Shown here: one piece after another, positions 1 through 32,022 of the stretch | How the letters are laid out: the number at the start of each line of letters is the position of its first letter | How positions within the stretch are numbered: the stretch's first letter is position 1 | Source of the DNA: Apostichopus japonicus | Taxonomy: Eukaryota; Echinodermata; Holothuroidea; Aspidochirotida; Stichopodidae | DNA length: 64,000 nt | NCBI RefSeq assembly: GCF_037975245.1 | Contig: NC_092579.1 | Location: 7,966,001 to 8,030,000 of the forward strand | Reading direction: 5' to 3' | Translations under genes and position numbers: made by a program | The notes under the pieces: model-generated | The model's database searches: none | Told to the model about the DNA's origin: nothing | Seen by the model: only the letters and a program-made list of their open reading frames with translations

Positions 1-3000
1 TTTTCTTCCGTTACCATTCCATCCATTGGATCCAATTGGTATCAAATTGACTTAATATATGCCATAAGTAAATATGACAATCATTTCCAGTTTGCTTGTT
101 CAGCTTTTCCACAAACAAGCAAACCTCACCCACTTGTGTCCATACAGTAGTGTATATATTAAGGTAGATATACTGTGTGCTAGTGCGCAAAGAATATATT
201 TATTATGCGGTGCAGAAAAATGCGTTCAAAATGGTTGGATTGCTACACAAGTGTACAGAGATTAAAACCAGGGTGTTTTTGTACACACAAGCTTGGTATC
301 TTTAGTGTTTGGATAACAACGCAACATGCTACACAAAATGTTAGCACTAAGTCTGTAAATTATGCCCTTGTAAAATTACATGCCGAGGACCATTATAAAT
401 TATGTGTTATAACTCAATTAATTATGATAAAGAGCCAAATGATATGTGTTTAGGAAATTGTAAGAGAATGTTCTTTAAATGCAATAATTCTTGAAAAACT
501 TAAAGGTAACTAGAACTGTATATTAGCCCTTGAAATTACCCCATTTTGAAAACAACTCTGTCATATTGCATATTGCAATCAAATTAAGATCCACAGAGAG
601 TCACTTGAGTGTGGAAAGGATGAGAATGAGATTAGGTAATATTTGACCTTTGACCGTCAGATTCGCAGGGTTTGTCAGAAACTTTGCTGATTGCTGTACA
701 AGCGTGGTAAATTACAGCAAGGAACATAACAAACTGTGTAAAGGAAACAGTAATATATCCATGGATACTGTCATTGAAGTAAATAATGTGGATTATTTCT
801 GAAGAGAAAGCTTAAATGATATAAATGTTCCAAAACAAGGTTTTGACAACCAATATTCACTAATATTGTATAATATTCACCATGCATTGCAATAGGTATT
901 TATTACCATAAAATTGAACATGCGGTTAATTGAATAATGTTAAGGTACTGCAAATACAGTATTATATACCTGTGTGTATTATGTGGTACATTGCATACAC
1001 CCATATGCAGCAGTTGCAATCATCGAGCAAGGACACCAGTTTAATTACTTAGACAAATTTGTTAAGTAAAATAAAGTTATCAAATAGATCTGTAAAATTG
1101 CTGCAAATGATACTGTCATCATCAATTCTTTGTTCAATGGTCCTTAAATGTATGTATTTTGTGTACTTTCTATTTACATAGCCAGAGAAGTTAGCCTCAG
1201 TCCTTTCCTCATATTATTTACATGCACAATCAATACAATTTTGTGTACAATTCTACTGTAGTAAAGCTCCATATATACTGTGCATCATACTATAAATTTA
1301 TGTACAGTATGTGTTTATCAGATTAAATTGAATTTGAAAGCCACCTTTTTCATCCCTGGGGAATGCATTCAAACTGTTTGAAGAGGTCAGAGGTGATGTT
1401 TCCATTGTGGAAGGGATTTTTCCCTCCATATTTCCCACATTTTTTTGCAAAGTGTGTCATTTTTTTTCTTCAACATCAACTTAACTTAAGTTTGGTGTAG
1501 CTATGTTTGCAGGGGGCACTAGAAAACTGTAAAACGACAATTCGCAGGAAATGGATTGGTCCCATAGTTAATGCTTAGAATACACAGGAAACAATATTAC
1601 ACTAGTAGGTCTGGTGATGCTAAGTCATTTTAAAGATTCAAAGTTAGAGTTGTTGGCCTTGAATGTGAGAAACTCATAAATGAAAATTGAACCTTCAACA
1701 AGAAAGACAGAAAACACTGTGCCTAGATATCCAGCCTTTTCTAGATCAGAGAAATTAACTTGCAGATAAATATGGATGGCTTTTTTAAAATGTAAATTGA
1801 GACAAGCTCTCAAAATAGGTCCATACATTTTATGATAGTGTATGTACACTAAGATATGGAGTATATATATACTGTATGTGTTTGTCAGGATTTTGTCAAA
1901 GAAGCTGTGCAAGTCACATAGCATGACTACTGTATGTGGAAGCAATGTTGGGAATGTAGCAAAATATAACAGCAAGTTGGTAGTTTTTATTTTCAATACA
2001 AAATGGCCAAAATAATGACAGTACTTGACAGTTCAGATTCAACATGAATGAGAGACTGCTGTATATATTTACACCAGTGGTGTAATCGTACTTTTTATCT
2101 GGGAGTGGGGGGGGGGGGGGGGCAAAGAGTTCGAGTGGGAGGCAAGTTCTGTGTGCGACTAGGTTGGTCATTATACTAAGGTACTTTTGCAATATGCTCC
2201 ATTCCCAAACACTTGTTACCATGGTTACAGTACTGTTATGAATGTTTCTTAACAGAAACAGACATTGAACAGTCTATTCCTGAGTTCCATCCACTAAATT
2301 GTTGCGATGGTCCAACTCAACATATTAACTTGATACACATGTAGGGAAAGTCACTATACTCATTCATAGCTCTGTGCTCAGTTCTCATAAATCTATTGTC
2401 TATAAAAGCCCATGCATGTATTTTCTTTATGATTGATTGGATGATTGACTTTTTCAGTAAAATTTGTTTGCCAAATTTAGAATTTGGATATACTTTAAAC
2501 TAAAAAAATGCTATAGCGATGGGAATTTGATAATTGGGTTCATTTTTTCGTCCTTTCAATTGTTTTGTCTGAAGTTCTCATTTTGGTCTGGACTATTCTT
2601 TCATCAGTACAGTTTAAGCTATCCCACAGTCTATGATTTACTTTATTTATAGTTTAAGTGTATTTGTAAATTAAGCTTCATTTGACATTCTTTCAGCAAC
2701 TACAAAACTCTCTTTCCATCACCATAGTCCATCGTTTTATCGGACATTGGGGCCTCATAGCGATGACAGAAAGCTAAATATAAATAGGATAATGTTTAAC
2801 TCGAGATGCAATTGGCTGGTACCAATTTGAGATTTCCCCTAATATACGGACAAACATCAACCGTGAACTGGTTTTAACTGAGCCTTTAAAGGTATTTTGA
2901 AGTTTTCGTCCAATATTTTCTTGGCCCATCAATGTCATTTAGGGAAGGGGGGGAGGGCAAGTGGGGGACATTTGACTGGGGGCTGCTGCACAGATGAAAT

Positions 3001-3298
3001 ATATACTGTATGTCATCGTCTGATATAAGCCTGTACATATGTAAGATTTCTGTCTGGGCAGAGATACTTACATTGCAAAATGTATGATGAAATGTGGGGG
3101 AATTCCAATCACTTAGGAGTCACCAAATATATACTGCCTACGGATCAAAGTTTAACATGGCTGGTGTTTGTAGATCAACAGAGGTTACGATTCATGGCAG
3201 TCCTAATACAGTATAGTGTGCAATTCCTCAGAATAAATGTTTATCATCTATCACATTGCAAAATGCTATGAAAAATGATCAAATAGCAAAAATGTGTA

Positions 3299-3356
3299 GG
3301 TAATTTAATAGGTAATTTAGTAGATAATTTAGTAGGTAATTCAGCAGGTGATTTAG
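3299..3356. repeat. 12-bp minisatellite, about five units
   Basis: Five imperfect tandem copies of a 12-bp unit of the form ggtaatttagta are read directly from the sequence. A poly(G) run follows at about 3366. Confidence 0.8.
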
Positions 3357-3787
3357 TTTTTTAGAGGGGGGGGGGGTTGGTGGGGGTGCAGGTAGCATTG
3401 TAGTTAAAATGAAAGTGACAAATAATACAGAGCCTTCAAAACTGCTGTGTACACAAGATATGAATGCTAAATTGTTTCCTGGTTTCCTTTAACTGCAAGC
3501 AGAGATTGACAGGATATTGAATTAACTGTTGTTTACATGTACTTTACATAAGGTCAATGCAGCTGTTTGCACTAATTTACATACAAATGTTTAATTATAT
3601 CTATATTGTTATTGTTTTGTGTTATGATTGAGTTGTATGCATTTGCAATTGAATCAACTGTAAAAGCCAAGCTAGGTGATGCAGCCTAAAAGATTTAGGC
3701 GTCTGTACATAAAGTGCTAACCACACCTGCCTTTCATGTTTACTTTAATTTTCACCCAACTATACACTACAGTACAGTATATACAGT

Positions 3788-4288
3788 ATTCTGTATGGTT
3801 GTAGCTCATCATAGACATACTGTACTTGTATCAATGCACAGAGCAATGCATTAAAATATTCTGTATGGTTGTAGCTCATCTTAAGCACAGAGCAATGCAT
3901 TAACATATTCTGTATGGTTGTAGCTCATCTTAAGCACAGAGCAATGCATTAACATACTCTGTATGGTTGTACTGTAGCTCATAAACATACTGTACTTGAA
4001 TCAATGCACAGAGCAATGCATTAAAAATTCTGTATGGTTGTAGCTCATCATAGACATACTGTGCTTGTATCAATGCACAGAGCACTACATTAAAAATTAT
4101 GTATGGTTGTAGCTCATCATAGACATGCTTGTATCAATGCACAGAGCAATGCATTAACATATTCTGTATGGTTTTAGCTCATCATAGACATACTGTACTT
4201 GTATCAATGCACAGAGCAATGCATTAAAGTATTTTGTATGGTTGTAGCTCTTACATACTTGTAACAATGCACAGCAATGTATTAACAT
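3788..4288. repeat. Minisatellite, about 8 units of 49-71 bp
   Basis: Eight imperfect tandem copies, each starting near attctgtatggttgtagctc and ending near cagagcaatgcattaa. Full units are about 65-71 bp and contain catactgtacttgtatcaatg; units 2 and 3 share the same internal deletion of about 20 bp (49 bp each), so they probably arose by duplication of an already shortened unit. The array lies upstream of the first visible CMAS exon. Confidence 0.9.
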
Positions 4289-5198
4289 ATTCTGTACATG
4301 TATATAGAATCAAAGGACAAAAAACTCCCAAGGTTGTAAATTTTAAGGTGAAGTTGTTGATGGTTTGTTAGTATAATAACTACTACAGTCCTTTGTGCTT
4401 GTTGCTTAATGACTCTTAATAAGCACTGTTCTGGTGGTTCTTAGCCTTCCAGTTGTTCCTAGGGTATAATGATGACTATAGAATATACAGATGTTGATGG
4501 CTGACTCTGTCCCACCATACAGTAGTTGTAATGCTTTGAGAGTGGCAAATGTAAAACATATCTATACTGTACTTTAGGCATAGTGTGAACCAGAATTGCA
4601 AATTGTGAATGTCACTTAATCAAACTACTGTACTGACCTCAATTGTGATGTGTATGTTATATGCACTGCGGAAGGGGCGAGAGGACAACTACTGACAGAA
4701 CATGCAGGTGGGGGGGGGGGAGGGGGAGGAGGGGGAGAGGAATATCTATACAAGATTGGTTTTTATTGACCTGTCCATAGTTGATGTAAAATATGATCTG
4801 TAACATAGGGTTCCCAGTCATGTAGAACTGTAAAGTATGTAGAAATCATCCAGCATACATTTATTTTTGACCTGTGGTCCATGTTTTCATACTGTACTCA
4901 TCAGATAAGTGGATAATCTGGATCTGGGCAGTCCAGATAAAAAGAAAATCCAACATTTCTCTGCATCCACTTCAGTTTTCTTGGCCAGCTCTTCAGATTA
5001 CATTTACAAGTACACTACAGCGTGTGTTCGTTATCTCAATTACAAAGCCCCTTTGTGATGAGCACATGTGTTTTAAGCAAAGGATGCCCTTGTTTGTACA
5101 GATAAAGTACAATGGCACACTGTGCTTAACTATCAGAACTATACTAGTTTCTTCTCATACCATGATAAATGCTGATCCTACTCTCTCTCTGTATGTAA

Positions 5199-12732
<7,534 letters not shown>

Positions 12733-12977
12733 AGTAAAGAATACATCCCAATTTGCTCCTAAATGTATTTAAAAGTCAAATGGGGATAAAACTTTAGGAA
12801 AAAAAGTAATGGTTCTGCTTTTAATATTTTTTCTTTGTGTAATGTTCTTATTATGGTGTAACCAACTTCTAGTTTTGTTAAGTAACTAAGAGACAATGTG
12901 TCAAAACTTTTGACCAACACCGTGCTCCTTTTTGAGCCCTAGTTGTCAATATCGTTTCTTTGAACTTTTCCCATTCA

Positions 12978-12987
12978 AATAAATAAA
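12978..12987 (+). promoter_or_regulatory. Polyadenylation signals of CMAS (overlapping AATAAA)
   Basis: Two AATAAA hexamers occur at 12978-12983 and 12982-12987, about 245 bases after the CMAS stop codon. A T-rich, GT-containing stretch follows within 40 bases. This gives a 3' UTR of about 270 bases; the cleavage site itself is inferred. Confidence 0.7.
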
Positions 12988-15900
12988 TATTGAATTATTT
13001 TCTATTTTCTTGTAATCTTCCTTGTTTTACGCATTCTGTTGTTATTTCATAAAGTAAGTTTTCATTGCTTAAATTGTTGCATATTTTCCACATTGGAAAG
13101 CTATTGTGATCGGATCATGGAAATTTGCCGTAGAAAATTACTAAAAGTAAATTTGAGGCAACCAATGCAGCTGAAGGGAATGATGTTTACAGAAGTGTTC
13201 TTTTAAAGAATTATCTGAAAATTGAATTCAGTGATATTTCTATGAATTTTTAAATGTTGGTGGAAATTTCATTAAATTGGTAAAAAACAGGAGGAAATTT
13301 GCAGTGGTGATAGCTTTGTTTTTCTCTATGTGAAGTAAGTGGTGTATTGCAAAAACATTCAAACAGTTAGACCAAGGTGTCAATATACAACATACATTCT
13401 CTTAAAGTTCTGAGAGATTCTAACCCAATCCAATCTCTTAATTGTCTTTGAGCATTGGTTTGTGAGTTCTTGTTGTTTCTTGGGTAAGACAGCACAACTT
13501 TTGACAGAAGTACAAGATTTTAATGTGTCATTTCCCAAAAAAAATTGGTTTATTTCATTACATCTTCTCTTTGTAGTAATGTATGTCGTCGTGAAAAGGA
13601 TTCAAGCATGTACTTGGATAAAATATTGCTTTACAAATATTGTATTAAGCAGAAAGAGTTGCATCTTTCTATAGATATCATTTTTAATATTCATTCCATT
13701 CATGTATATTAAAGAGATTCTCTAATCTTGACAGGGTATTTATCTGCAATGGGAACAGAAGTCTGAACAACAGTTCTTAAGTTTCCTCCTCTTAGTTTTC
13801 AAAAGTGCAGTTAGTTTACAGATGTGGTAAATGATTTGTTTTAGAAGTCAATCCATTCCCTAGATGAGGACAATCTATTTAAATATCTCATTTAAAACTA
13901 AAGGTTTGTGTTGGACACTCAGGAGTTATTTTAAAAAATGCAACACTCAATGCTGACCAATGAGGGAGTGTATCCTGTACAAGTAACCTCGTAATGTCAC
14001 TTTCGCAAGTACTTCGATGGAAAGACTCTTTTACAAGAAACTCTGTACTGATTTGTCATCCTAGGCGCCTTACAATAACTTAAACTGTAGCTAAGCTGCC
14101 AGTGTTACGTAAGAGATGGAAATTGTGTTAATATGTCAATTTTTCTGCTTCTTCTCTGCCATTGAAATATAGCAAACCATGTGGTATTTCTTGTATCCTT
14201 TAATTAAGGGTCTTCCCTAATTTCGTATGTAACTTCAGTTCTACATTCCAATTTGATGAATGTAGAGAGTAGCTTTTATCACAAATTATTTGATGAAGTT
14301 TTTGATAAGGAGAGTCTTTGTTAAAAGAATTTAATCCCTCCGTTTGAAATTTTTCAACATTTTGATGGTGCAGCAGTGCTATTGTCAGTTATTGTGTAGC
14401 ATATAACAGTTTGGGGGTTGGGTGGGCCAGGATGGGGGATGGGATGGGGTTAGGTGGATTTGGGAAAGGGTGCTAAATGTTTCGAACTGTACAATGGGTT
14501 GTTTATTCTACATTCAATTCTACATCCACGTTAATTGTCTTGTCATGCTGGAAAAGTATACATATGATTTAATTCTTTTCTCTAATTTTACAAGGATGAC
14601 TATTCAGACAAAATCGAACCAAACTGAGTGGTTTCTATCATGACTTTTTTGATTTCAAGTTATTTGGGTAAAATCTGTTAAATATCTAGAATACGCATTA
14701 TGGGCAAAGTGGATATGTTGTCTGCTACTCTGGTCAGACCAAATTGTTAATACATATACGTCTTTATTGTACTCCAATGATGGGACACTGAGGTTCTAGT
14801 CATCTTTCAACAGGTGTTCAACCTGAAATACTTCAAATCACTATGACAGCTGACAATGATCACACGGTCACAGTCTCGATGCAAGGTGACTGGGGTGCGG
14901 TCAGTCGTTTGGTTTTGGTGCCCAGGTTCTGTCTCGTGTGATATTTTTTTTAAATTATCACTATGACAATTTGTTAAGAAGAAGAACAATCCAAAATTGT
15001 TCTACATGGGTTCTTTTGACAAAAGTATTTCTAGATGTCAGTACTGACCATTCTCTCCAATGTCAGTTTGCAGATATGCCAAAACTGATTTTCGTTACTT
15101 CAAACATATATTAAAGTGTATTAGTTAAATTGTCACAATATAGAGTTTCTTCAAACGATAATTGTTACAATAGATTCCCATCGTTAATTGAACAGAGTGT
15201 GTAGATCACTGAAGTTTTTCTTTGTCGCAAAAGCTGACGATCGCCTGGATGCCTAACGACCTTTGATCATGATAAAATGGAGCCTAGTGTTACACTGTGT
15301 ATTGGTGGAAGCACGCACTGTGCAGCAGGTTATGATATTTTATATTTGTTGAAGGTCTACTACACCTCCTTAAATTAAACTGAAATAATATTCTATAGTT
15401 TACTAAGTTGTTCATGTCAGTCTCCTGTCTTTATAAATATAACAGACATTAACTTGTAGACTTTGGTGTCTATTTTTTTTTATGCCTCCAACTCGTAACT
15501 ACGCATTGGGAAATTTAGCTGCATTCCCCTAGTCAATATCAGTGACCTAACTAGGTGTTCTTTTTCTTTGGGGGGGGGGGGTGGGGTTAGTGGTCGAATA
15601 TAGTTGTACCCGAAAGAGACACTTCAGTCGAGTGATTGCCAAGAATTTGCCTGACTGAAATACTGACTCTGTACCATTGCTATGAGCTTGACAAACTGGT
15701 TAGACGCCAAGGGACTCCGTTCAAGATCCATGACAACATCGTAGTCCAATCCGACTGGACGAGACTATTTGAATATGATTTATGGATATTAGCATAAATT
15801 GTAAATTATTTATTGCGTGGAACTGGCTTCGATAACTTGGAAAATGTCTGGAGTAAGAACCTCTTCCTGGAAGTCTCTGTCTTGGTATATAGGTCTTCAG

Positions 15901-16289
15901 TCCCTTCTGGTTTCTCAGCTAGTTACCGGCAAATAGCGTGGACGCAGGAGAGGTGGGACGGGGAATCGGTATAGGGCAGCAGTCGACTGAACCGTAGTAC
16001 ACGAAACGTCATATATTATAACCTTTACCCCCCTAACCATATAAGATGTCTTTATATAGGCCTACATGTCTTTTCTCATTCGAATGACCATAGTGTGTGT
16101 GGTAAACCCATTGTATAAAATGGTTCTAATTCTTGAAATTTAGAAAAACATGTAACTTAGTAAAACCCGTCCCACTGTTGAATAGGAGTCATGTTGTTTC
16201 CCATGGTAATGTGTTCGAAAATGATTTCTTATTAAGTTTGCATTGTATGTCACCATCAAATTAATTAAATCTTCCTGGTGTAAGTAAAA

Positions 16290-16525
16290 GTGGAGTGTTA
16301 GCTTAGTGGTTTACGCCGGTGCCTTCCAATCGGTTCGAATCACTCCAAGATTAACGTATGTCGTCCAGTTACAGAGTTGTGGACAATTAACAATTCATAA
16401 TCATGGACGCTAAAGATGAATGTAAGAGATTGACTTTGGTCATCTTGCGGCTCTGATAAGCCAATGAGGCTTCTGCGCGAGTTCCTGCTTGCAGGAGGAT
16501 CTAAGATACATACAAATACAAAGTT
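16290..16525 (+). mobile_element. tRNA-derived SINE-like repeat
   Basis: A tRNA-like head shows an A box (TAGCTTAGTGG, 16299-16309) and a B box (GGTTCGAATCA, 16332-16342, one mismatch to consensus). The boxes are closer than in a tRNA, so the head has lost part of its anticodon region. The unrelated body runs to a tail of (cata/caaa)-type simple repeat near 16505-16523. Family not recognised. Confidence 0.55.
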
Positions 16526-17712
16526 AAAGTTCTTCACAATGCAACCAGTGAGTCTTGCAATTGTGAACAGCTGTTAAGGGGGGGGGGGGGGGGAGATGGG
16601 CGAAGCCCTGGCATCGAGGCCCTAGGGGCCGGAGCCTGAAAAAACCCACCGCCATTCATAAACAGCAACAATAACATCTACAAACATGTAAACTGGGAAA
16701 ATCCGTCCTGTTAAAATTAATTTCATCCTGACCAGTGTCAGACAAGTTTAATATTATGTCACGTTAACATACAAATCATACTGTATGGATATTTTTAATA
16801 TCGTAACAATAAAATATGGAAGAAGAAAATTAATTGAACAAACAAATCTATATATTTATATAAATATGATACTCTCTCTCATCAGGCACTCAAAACATAA
16901 TTATTTAAGTTTATAATATAATGGCTATATAATATTATAACACAGTGACTGTTAATAACAATTAAACAAAACTATTTATATCCATTTTCTTTAAAAAGAT
17001 TTCATTGCACTTCGTTTCAAGTTGTCGTTAAATAAGACTTTCTACAACTAAAGCGATTGTTTTGATATGCCCTTTTTCAAGTAGATGATTTGCCACCAAT
17101 CTGCTTATATGCAGATCTTTGATAACATTAATTACATTGAAAACAATAAGCTGCTTTTTTGTGACATTTGTGACATACAAAGTGATATATCCTTCACAGG
17201 TAAGTCTTACAGAAGATGGTATTACGCACGTACTGAGCAATTGGCGAATGAAGTGACAAAGTAAATGTTCATTCTTCACTGCAAATCCATGTGACCATCT
17301 CTGAAATGAAGTCCTTAATTTTAACCTGTTTGTATCTTTTTTTCCAGTTTGGTCAACTATAGCTCCCCAGCTAGAAATAATACACATCAATATAAAAAAA
17401 TCTCGCCCATCGTGAATTGGTATATATCTATGCATTCATTAAAAAAAATTACAAAGCAATTATAATAAATATAGAACTCTTAATACTATTTTTAGTGACT
17501 TTGGTATACCATGTTCATCCAAACTGCATTTACATCCGTGTTATACTCATATCCTGGCTCTGAGATTGACGCCTATAGCTGCTTCACTGGACAATGCTAT
17601 GACATTATTGGCCCTCCCCGCCCCTCCCCGTGTCGGGCCAGTGACCTGTGTAGCTGAGTTTGATTCACGTCAGACCAGTATTCTTGGCATTGGCATTATA
17701 TATTGTCTACAT

Positions 17713-17718
17713 TTTATT
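17713..17718 (-). promoter_or_regulatory. Probable polyadenylation signal of the minus-strand AprA-like gene
   Basis: TTTATT on the plus strand reads AATAAA on the minus strand, about 195 bases past the stop codon at 17912-17914. It is the closest canonical signal downstream of the gene; use of this site is inferred. Confidence 0.45.
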
Positions 17719-17911
17719 GTACTTTTGGAATAGAGTTTTACTTAATTAGATCGAAGCCATTTGTTTCTATGTTGAATATACTATTAAAGCCATATTGGTT
17801 CAGTCAAAAAGGCCGATATGCCCTAGATCTAATTTATACTACAACTGGAAATCATTCGATATACATTGGCAATGTGTTATTTGGTATGATATGAGGACCG
17901 TACACATCTCT

Positions 17912-29424
<11,513 letters not shown>

Positions 29425-32022
29425 TGTGTGTTGCTGTCAGAATTAGAACTGCAAACCAAAACCTAACACGGTCAAGTGCAATTGTCAGTTGAATGTCGGT
29501 GTTGCATTTAAAGTGACAAATGTCGTTATGCAATGAATTGATCAAAGTGCGAAGCTTCTGAAGAGGAAGTTAAATGAATTATGCAGTATGGTAGCATGTA
29601 GGTGCCATTTTAACTGGAAACCATGATCGTTTTCGATCCCAAGGCGACGATATGGAAAGGGGGGGGGGGGGGGGAGGGGGATCAATGAGTATGAATTCTG
29701 TCAGGGGCGGATCCAAGAAATAGCTGTGGGTCCTGGGGTAGTTGAATCCGACTGCCATGTAAAGGGTGTGGGTCCCTCCTCAGAAATATTGAAATTTTAG
29801 ACGTCAATTGATACACAATGAGGTATATTTAAATTATAAAGTAGGTATAATCGTAAGGACGTGCCAACAATTACTTTTGAATTTTTGCTTGAGGTCAAAA
29901 AAAAAAGGGAGGGGCGGGGGATTAACCACACATCCCCTGGATTCAAGCCTGGCTACAATGGTTAAAGTACTATTTATTCATGTTTTCTACTGAATCTTAG
30001 AGTGTGATGCAATTTTAACTGTAATTTTTCAATAAATTTAATTCTGAAAAGGTTAATAACGATAAATACTGCAATATTTTATAGCTTAACTTATAGTACC
30101 TAGTTTGAGTTTTTTAAGTTACAATATTAAACTATACAAAGGGCAAAGCGAAACTAAAGAAGGAAGTCTTCAAATTGAAATAGGTTTCTGTTTTACTTTC
30201 GAGTACTTTTATGTATGGCATATGCAACCGTATTTCATTATAGAAAAGGAATAATTTGAATGATAACGCTATTAACACGTAACCCTATACACTCGCACGT
30301 GATATGCTGTCACGCATGTCGAACTATTTCTTCGACATTTACTTGTGGTTGAGGTGAGGGGGGAGGGGGGGGGAATGGGAAGGGGAAGAGGAGGGGGACA
30401 AGGTGGAGGAGGGAGCAGGGGACTCAGGGAGGAAAAATTACCTTCTACCAAACAAGTGAGTGTATTAATGTATATATACGGTGTATAAAATATTTAGTGT
30501 GTGGGAAGGACTGGTCTCACGAAACACTGTGATGATAAACACTATAACGGGAGGGGGAAGGGGAATGAAAAGGAGGGAGGATGGATGGAGGATGGATGGA
30601 GGAGGGATGGAGGAGGGATGGAGGAGGGATGGAGGAGGGATGGAGGAGGGAGAAGGGAGGCGGCGGGTAAGGGGCAGTAGGCAGGGTTGCCTGGATGGAT
30701 GCATCGAGGCAGGAACCAGGATCCACGAACAAGGGTCAGGAGCCAGGAGGAAGGGGATAGGGGAAGAGGAAGGGGGGGGGGGAAGGGGGAAAGGGGAAAT
30801 GGAGGATACTTGGAGGAGACAATAAGATGGACAACTTGAAGAAACGTAAGTATGACTAACATTTACACTAGATATGAATCAAATTATATTTAACAAATTT
30901 ATTGCGTGACAGAACTGAAACCGCACAAAATCTCCCATGCAAAAAACAACAAAGACAATTGTTTTAGATAGACGAAATATAAAGCCATAGCCATACTATA
31001 ACATGTTGTTCTGAATATTTGTTATTTATGGAGATTTAGGAAGTAATTACAAGTTGATCAGAAGAGCCGCCGTAACGCTATGGGTACCTGAGTGAAAGGC
31101 CGCCATTTGAATAATTAAATATAATTAAACACATCAACCTTTTGCTCACCTTGATGGTGGTCGATGATTCTGGATTATCTGTTAATTGCTGTCAGGAGGC
31201 TTACAAATCGAGAGGGGAACCATCAGAACACCGTGGGTAAGACGGTAGACAAAAGGGGACTTCCCCTTTCGTATATACAGCCCCGTGATCGTGTTAACGC
31301 GGACTAAAATCTGCAATCGCAAACACAGCATAACAAGTGCATGCTTCACTGAAGATATGGGACTGAAATATGCAGAAAGGGATAAATAGGAGATGTATGC
31401 TACCTACTAAGCATGCGCATCTCTATCTTTGCCTTTTTACGGCGGAATTTGGTCAGAAAGTGAAAGAATGAAGTCCATCCTTAATACCATTCGTTGGTTT
31501 GGCACATTATATAGGTTCATTGAATCTTCTATGCAAACCAATGTGCTATACATATAGTGGAGTATGGAAGTGCCGTTACAACTAAACATTTATTTTATCT
31601 TTATATAGGGCCATATAAGGGGGGGGGGAGGGAGGTGGGGGGGGAGAAATTGAGACCACATTGATGTTATAAAAGCAAGCTTAAATTAAGTTAAAGTCAA
31701 ATCACTTTAAACTGTTGGTATTTTATTGAACTATTTCTAGCCATACCTTTTCTGCAGATGGATTAAAACCACCGTTGTTGTACTTTTCATTCAAGGCGGC
31801 ACGATCTTCGATATAAATTGTCTCAAAGACATAGATGGAACATATAGGTATCCGTGTAAACTTGTGTTTATGGTCTATTTACTTTTCAGGTAGAAGTTCA
31901 ACAGTGTTTGAATATATATTGCTTAGGCTAGAACCCTCACATGATATTTGATAATATAGAGGCAACCATCTTTTATTTGAAGTTCTTATAACGTAGAGTT
32001 TACCATTGTGAGAATATTAGTC
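29425..32022. promoter_or_regulatory. Divergent intergenic region of the AprA-like pair, with purine-rich tracts
   Basis: The 2598 bases between the two start codons must contain the 5' UTRs and promoters of both genes, but I could not place a TATA box or start site with confidence. The stretch holds long poly(G) runs (about 29657-29672, 31620-31629), a purine-only block at 30353-30430, an 11-bp GGA-rich minisatellite of about five units (30598-30650) within a purine-rich tract 30548-30800, and a possible hAT-type end at 29702. A 5' non-coding exon for either gene cannot be excluded. Confidence 0.5.
30548..30815. repeat. Polypurine tract with 11-bp GGA-rich minisatellite
   Basis: Almost pure A/G on the plus strand from 30548 to 30660, including about five tandem units of aggagggatgg (30598-30650), then more G-rich sequence with a long G run near 30770-30782. 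A separate purine block lies at 30353-30430. The open frames on both strands are consequences of the repeat. Confidence 0.85.

Larger units (their letters stand above)
12988..17911. other. Intergenic DNA between CMAS and the minus-strand AprA-like gene
   Basis: The two flanking genes converge here. Apart from a SINE-like repeat (16290-16525) and poly(G) runs near 15571-15581 and 16579-16592, I recognise nothing. A 135-codon minus-strand open frame at 17028-17435 lies beyond the probable poly(A) site of the AprA-like gene, has no domain I recognise and is not called as a gene. Confidence 0.6.

Noticed and set aside
17028-17435. 135-codon minus-strand open frame
   Set aside because: No recognisable domain, no splice or promoter context, and it lies past the probable poly(A) site of the AprA-like gene. 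A protein search could still reverse this.
29702-29951. Possible second hAT-like element starting caggggcggatcca
   Set aside because: The left end looks typical, but the best right end (cctggattcaagcctg) matches at only 11 of 16 positions and no target duplication is visible.
30465-30862. Pro/Ser-rich open frames on the minus strand and Gly/Arg-rich ones on the plus strand
   Set aside because: They are translations of the polypurine minisatellite tract.
32008-32022. Upstream GTG start for the plus-strand AprA-like gene
   Set aside because: ATG at 32023 gives a normal signal peptide; a GTG start is not expected in an animal gene.
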